NCBI GenBank assembly: GCA_025667525.1
Contig: CM046882.1
Coordinates: 212,396,592-212,460,591, forward strand
Length of the DNA stretch: 64,000 nucleotides
Source of the DNA: Glebionis coronaria
Taxonomy: Eukaryota > Streptophyta > Magnoliopsida > Asterales > Asteraceae
Reading direction: 5' to 3'
Shown piece after piece: positions 59,006 through 64,000 of this stretch. The translations under genes and the position numbers were made by a program. The first letter of the stretch is position 1. Each line of letters starts with the position of its first letter. The notes under the pieces are model-generated. The model was given only the letters and a program-made list of their open reading frames with translations. It did no database searches and was not told the DNA's origin.

Positions 59006-59345
59006 GTCGATACACCTCTCCAAGGAATCAACTTTCCATGAATCTGTGAACCGGCATTGGCCTACATATGGCACTTTAAGTGTCGTACCGAGTTCCTCGA
59101 GAGAGTAAGTGATGAGTCGACCACGAATGGCGAACCTAAAAAACATTCCACCTTCATCAACTAAAAGGGAATTGGGGATAAATAAGATCATGGATGTCTA
59201 GCAAGAAATCTAACTTAATAGCACTAAACATAAGTCTGGTATAATCATATCCCTCATTGTCCCTATAGACAACTCTACCCTCATGAAAGTAACATTTTTG
59301 AAGTGAACTGATGAGACTGCTTTTATACATAGTCTTATCATCCAA
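59006..59345 (-). pseudogene. Backbone minus-strand gene, 5' part
   Basis: Two overlapping minus-strand frames, 59345-59157 and 59191 to the C insertion site, belong to one protein after a one-base shift near 59165-59185. The second carries FRFAIRGRLITYSLEELGTTLKVPYVGQC, quoted here only as a landmark with key residues YSLEELG and VPYVGQC. I associate this block with putative plant transposon proteins of Gypsy elements. The true start may lie further right and is not clear. The protein continues at 47276. Confidence 0.5.
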
Positions 59346-60445
59346 AACGGGCTTAAAATGGTGAAAATATCATAAAAAGTGCCATATATATGCTTGTGTT
59401 TGCTCAATGTGTATTTTAGGTATGGATATCGAGAAAAAGACAAAAAGATCACAAGAACCAATCAAAAACGAACACGGGAAACGAAGCCGCACAATGAACC
59501 GGACCCAAGTGTTGATTTCCCAAGAAAAGTCCTTGAAGAATTGAAGATTGTACAAGAAAGGTCCTTAATCATTAAAGAATTGACACTTTATACCCTTGTA
59601 TATTCATAATTACAAGTTTGGTCCCTAAACTTTGTCAAAGTTATAAAAAGGACCTTCAACTTTGAAGATTTGGCAAGAATAGTCCCTACAAAATGAAGAC
59701 TTGTCACTTTTAGTCCTCCACGAAGTCAATCATACAAGTGATGAGATTAAAGTTTCAAGAATAGTCCTTTAAAGCCCTTCAAGAATTAAGAAATTGCAAA
59801 ATATACCCTTAATATTATTTAGCAAAAATTTATGTGGTCAAAGTGTGAAGTTTAGAACTTCTATAACAAGGGAAATCTGCCAAAAGTTTCATTTGCAAAC
59901 CATTTGGAAACTAGGGGACTAAAACTGGTCGACATTAAAACTTACCTAGACCAACCAATGGCTGCCACCTCACCCACTTAACCCTCTTAACCAATCACAG
60001 CACACCATTCTTCCACCTCACTGATCCACTAACCCCTAATTAATAATCAGTTCAAACTGATTATTAAATCGTTTTAAACTGGCGCCAAACAAACACTATT
60101 CCCTAAATCAAGATTAAACACACCCTAATCCCCAGCCAAGAACACACGAACCCTAATTTTACTAAACCTTAATTACTAGCAATTACAATCTAAGACACTC
60201 CAGAAATACTATTCACCTTCCCCTAAACCTGTTTTAACCCACATATCGCACCCCACTTCACCCCATGACCCTACCCACGTGTCCCCTGCTACACCTTTTC
60301 ACTACCAAACAAGAGATGCCAGTAAATCAAACGTCCGAAAACTATGCTTCATTCCTACACCCAAGATGAACGTATGAGATCATCTGGAGACAACTTTGCA
60401 TCTACAAAACGCCAAGACTAAGCACATGGACTTGAAAATTCAAAA
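59346..60445. other. Backbone right part, no gene seen
   Basis: AT-rich sequence with phrases such as GTCCCTAAACTTTG and AGTCCTCCACG that recur loosely from 59620 to 59800, as in LTR-like or leader DNA. No coding frame above noise. The stretch 59940-60340 is CA-rich with many ACCCTAA-like words. Confidence 0.4.
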
Positions 60446-61363
60446 TGTAGAAACTAGAAGGGGGGGTGAATACTTTCAGTCGGTTTATCTCCTAATTAAA
60501 ATTCCTTTCAATTAGGTGAGTGCTAAAACTATCTTTTATTTCAAAGCTAGTTGCATAATGATTAGGTCCTATTCTAATGCATTTACAATATGTAATAAGT
60601 GTAATGATAATGAATGAAAGTAATGAGTAAGGAAAGAAACAACCTAGTAGGAAGACACCAAGATTTATAGTGGTTCGACAACGAAGCACATCCTCGTTCC
60701 TACTCCACTCCTCGAGTACACCTTACTCGAGATTTCCACTATATCCACAAGCTCCCTTCTTGGCGGAGAAAACCTTACAACGTCGCTTACATTATTTTCC
60801 GACACTAAGCTAAATGTCGAGACCTAATCTTAGCTAGGACCAATCTACACAACACCGCCCACTTCACCATTTTACGACACAAGGCTAGATGTCGAGTTCT
60901 AATCGAAAGCTAGAACCCATCTTCACAACGTTGCCTACTTCACCATTTTACGACACAAGGCTAGATGTCGAGTTCTAATCGAAAGCTAGAACCAATCTTC
61001 ACGACTCTTCACTTTGAAGCTAAGTGAGAACTTCACATAACACAACTACTAATCACTTTAAAGTTTAGTGAGAACTCACAAGACACAACCACATCACTTT
61101 ATAGTTTAGTGAGAACTCACAAGACACAACCACATCCCTTTAGAGTTTAGTGAGAACTACCAAGACACAACCACATCCCTTTAGAGTTTACTAAGAACTC
61201 ACAAGACACAACCACATCACTTTAGAGTTTAGTGAGAACTACCAAGACACAACCAATTACAACTCAACTAAACATATCCAAGTACACACATGTAACTTGG
61301 ATCTACAAAACTTAAATCCAAGCACACACATGTGCAAAGGATTTACACAACTCTAATCCAAGT
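60446..61363 (-). repeat. Minus-strand LTR fragment of the element E family
   Basis: It starts TGTAGAAACTAGAAGG, the reverse complement of the end of the element E LTR, including the C-run (7 Gs here). The first 560 bp match 62090-62645 in inverted form. It lacks the other LTR end and abuts the start of element E, which suggests that E inserted into it and that the rest lies beyond the window. Inside are a duplication of about 80 bp (about 60862-61005) and five copies of a 41-bp unit (about 61050-61255). Confidence 0.7.
61050..61255. repeat. 41-bp tandem repeat, five copies
   Basis: The unit contains TTTAGAGTTTAGTGAGAACT and ACAAGACACAACCACAT. Copies differ at a few bases. The plus-strand LTR of E has only scattered TTGTGTC words in the matching place. 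Confidence 0.8.
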
Positions 61364-62645
61364 TGTTAATGCAATAATGCCTAAAAACGTTACTTGCATT
61401 TTTCGGTCTCTCTTTGTTTTGATTACAACAATATGTAAAAACAAGCATTTACGAAAACAACGAAAAACAAATTCTTGAGTTCAAGTATTTTTCATTTTAC
61501 CCATTTTCACTTAAGGTATGGATAAACAAGTACTAACCTTAATCAAGTGATCAAGTGATTTAATCTTTTCTTAAAACTCACTTTTTATTAAGTGTGACAA
61601 GTTTTTATTAAACTCTCTTTTTAAGAAAATGTTTTATTAAATTAATTATTCGAAAATTTGAAAATGGCATATTCTTATTTGGTTAGGAATATTCTTTCAG
61701 GATAATTTTTTAAGCCAGATATGACCTCCACCACTAAAGGACAAAAAGGGAGCGGAGTCTAGTCTGGCGGTACCTTAGCCCCTAGGCGGTTCCTTATCGA
61801 TAAGGTACCGCGGGCTAAGATAAGGTACCGCGGGCAGATATAGCTGTTGGCCCCTTTGTCCTATAAATAGTGGACCATTCTCAGCTTTTCAACTCACCTC
61901 TTTTGCACATCTATTTCCAGATTCAAACACTCTTCTTTAATCACTCAAATCTTTGATCATTTGTTTGATTACTACTTGTTTAAGAAGTGAATCTTGTCCT
62001 TCCATCCCTTCCTCTCCAAGTGCAAAGAGAAGAACACTATCCTTGTAAAATGTTGAGTCCCTCACCAAAGATCCATTGAAGATCTAATTTTATACACTTG
62101 TAGTTGTGTCATAGTTGTGAAGATCCAAGTAGTTGTGTCTATTTGGAAGTTGTGTATGTACTAAGTATAGTTGTGTAGATTGGTCCTAGCTACGATTAGG
62201 GCTCGACTTTTAGCTTAGAGTCGGAAATTGGTTAAGCGACATGTACGGTTTTCTCCACCATAAGGAGCTTGTTGTGTAGTGAACTCTCGAGTAAGGAGAA
62301 CTCGAGGAGTGGAGTAGGAACGAGGAGTGAGCTTCGTTGCCGAACCACTATAAATCCTTGGTGTTCGGTTTGATCTTTCTTTACCCTTAACTCTTTACAT
62401 TCTTTATTCTTTGTGCATATACAATTGTTAGTATTAGCTTAGTTACACTATCATTCTTTCTTCCTTGTGCATATACATTTGTTAGTATTAGCTTAACTAC
62501 ACTATCATTGTTCATATTGTGCATAAGAAGATTTCACATATTTCCTCAAGCCTAAGTTTTTGAAAAAGGATTTTTGGAAACCACATTTTAACAAGTAAAT
62601 ATAAGAAATTATTCAACCCCCCCCCCCCTCCTTCTACTTTCTACA
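61364..62645 (+). repeat. 5' LTR of element E
   Basis: 1282 bp, TGTTAATGC to TTTCTACA. TATAAATAG at 61862-61870 is a good TATA box. Just upstream lies a GC-rich set: CGGTACCTTA (61768-61777), then TAAGGTACCG at 61801-61810 and 61821-61830. A run of 12 Cs is near 62617-62628. The LTR limits follow from the primer site on the right and the TG start next to the fragment on the left. Confidence 0.75.
61768..61870 (+). promoter_or_regulatory. Repeat-rich promoter of element E
   Basis: One inverted and two direct copies of TAAGGTACCG, each continued by CGGGC, end about 30 bp before TATAAATAG (61862-61870). The arrangement looks like a cluster of protein binding sites ahead of a TATA box. No factor is recognised. 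Confidence 0.55.
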
Positions 62646-62647
62646 AT

Positions 62648-62659
62648 TGGTATTAGAGC
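62648..62659 (+). other. Primer binding site of element E
   Basis: TGGTATTAGAGC, one base different from the common initiator-Met primer site TGGTATCAGAGC, two bases after the LTR. Confidence 0.85.
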
Positions 62660-62712
62660 GGGTTGCTCAAGAATTTTTAAAGTATATTGTATGTTAAAAC
62701 TTGAATCAATCT

Positions 62713-64000
62713 ATGGATTCTAACAAATACCTAGAGGGGCAATCTATGCAAAGACCACCACTTTTTGAAACCGATAGTTTTATTTATTGGAAAAATAGAT
62801 TTGAAACTTATGTGAAATCAAAAGATTTAGATCTTTGGCATGTTATTACCAATGGTGATTTTTTACCCTTTCAATTTAATGAAGTTTCTAAAACAAAAGA
62901 ATTGGTCACTTTTGACAAAGCTAATGACGATACTAAAAAGAAACTTTCAAAAAATAATGAGGCTAAAATGGTGATTTATAATGCTTTGCCTAAGAAAGAG
63001 TATGAAATAATTTTTATGTGTGAAACCGCTAAAGATATTTGGAACACTCTTTTAGTAACCCACCAAGGTAATAGCCAAGTCAAAGAAAGCAAAATCGATC
63101 TTCTTGTCCAACAATATGAACAATTTGTCATCTTATAAGATGAAACTATTCATAGTGCATTTGCTAGGTTTAACACCATTATTACTAGTCTAAAAGCACT
63201 TGATGAAGGTTTTTCTAGCAAGAACAATGTTAGGAAGTTTCTAAGGGCTTTACATCCAAATTGGAGATCAAAAGTCACGGCGATTGAAGAATCGAAAGAT
63301 CTCTCAACTTTATCACTCGATGAACTCATATGCAACTTGAAGGTTCATGAGATGATAATTTTGAAGGACTCGGAATTAGTGAAAACCAAGAGTGAAAGAA
63401 AATCTCTTGCACTTAAAGCCAAGAAGGCACAAAGTGACCATGATAGTTCCTCGGATAGCGATGACGAGGAGTATGCATTGGCGGTGAGAGATTTCAAGAA
63501 GTTCTTCAAGAGACGAGGTCAACACGTTAGGCAACCCAACAATGACAAGAAACCATTCTCAAAGAATCGGTTTGCCAAGAACGAAAAAGGTGATAGGAAT
63601 TTCTTTAGATGTGGTGATCCAAATCACTTCATTGGTGATTGTCCAAAGCCCGCTCGCGATAATAACCACACGGCGTTCGTTAGTGGCGCTTGGAGCGATA
63701 GCGGTGAAGATGATGATGACAACCCCAAAGAGGAGAAATGTCTTATGGCTCACACTTCTAAAGAGATATTCTTGGGAATTGATTTGGAGCCCGACGAATG
63801 GACTAAGGATAGTCGATGTTCTAAACACATGACGGGTAATCGAAGTTTGTTCTCGCATTACAAAGCATATGATGGAGGTAACGTCACATTCGCTAGTAGT
63901 CTACGTGGTAATATCATTGGCAAAGGTACAGTTTCTCTTGACTCCATGACCATTGAAAATGTTGAGCACGTAGATAACTTAGGGTTTAACCTTTTGAGTA
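62713..64000 (+). pseudogene. gag: Element E gag and protease start
   Basis: The likely start is ATG 62713 (MDSNKYLEGQ), with another ATG in frame at 62701-region codons. A Copia gag fold covers the first 140 residues: FETDSFIYWKNRFETYV, then KEYEIIFMCETAKDIWNTL. A TAA at 63136-63138 breaks it, and the same frame is then open for 287 codons to the window edge. The zinc knuckle has lost its first Cys ([14 protein letters not shown] near 63598-63642, Phe for Cys). The protease motif reads DSR in place of DSG ([11 protein letters not shown] near 63805-63837). Both changes should inactivate the protein. RT and integrase would follow outside the window. Confidence 0.85.

Larger units (their letters stand above)
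61364..64000 (+). mobile_element. Copia element E, 5' part
   Basis: LTR 61364-62645, primer site, gag and start of protease, cut by the window edge. The target sequence left of the LTR would be CAAGT (61359-61363), and its second copy lies outside. The gag has one stop, and protease and knuckle carry damaging changes, so this copy is probably inactive. Confidence 0.85.

Noticed and set aside
61050..61255. Satellite DNA or centromere repeat
   Set aside because: Only five copies of a 41-bp unit inside an LTR fragment. Local LTR expansion is enough.

Overview
The window looks like plant nuclear DNA, AT-rich, and is made almost entirely of nested LTR retrotransposons. The reverse transcriptase, integrase and gag proteins match, from memory of these families, the Copia and Athila-type Gypsy elements that fill sunflower-family (Asteraceae) genomes. 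Family placement is fairly safe, the genus is not resolvable. I see no intact host gene, no rRNA or tRNA gene and no CRISPR array.

Layout. An old, decayed backbone with a minus-strand element-like gene survives in pieces (1-171, 11413-12948, 46492-47276, 59006-60445). Three elements sit in it, each with a perfect 5-bp target duplication. (1) An Athila-type Gypsy element, plus strand, 177-11407 (ACACA). (2) Copia element A, plus strand, 12949-46486 (CTTCT). (3) Copia element C, minus strand, 47277-59000 (GAATT). Element A is itself split twice inside gag: by element D, minus strand, 15383-24510 (CACGT), and by the SIRE-like Copia element B, plus strand, 25784-37734 (GTAGA). The right end holds a minus-strand LTR fragment (60446-61363) abutting a fifth Copia element E of the same family in plus orientation (61364 to beyond 64000).

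By-eye LTR differences agree with the nesting: B about 1 percent, D about 2 percent, C about 2 percent, Athila about 2 percent plus a 45-bp deletion, A about 4 percent. All polyproteins carry stops or frameshifts, so none looks autonomous as it stands. The best preserved reading frame is the third ORF of B (34097-37168, one internal TAG).

Elements A, C and D are relatives. They share an initiator-Met-type primer site, tandem arrays in the leader, a second Cys/His motif near the end of gag, and a long structured region between coding end and 3' LTR. D has lost pol and carries a gag-like ORF of unusual N-terminus, a possible captured promoter and first exon, and a nine-unit array of hairpins whose arms change together. 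B carries a short motif (CGYTGACA) scattered through LTRs, coding and spacer DNA. A TATA box followed at once by a CCTCCTA/TAGGAGG hairpin is shared by the LTRs of Athila, A and D. These four signals are the parts most worth testing.
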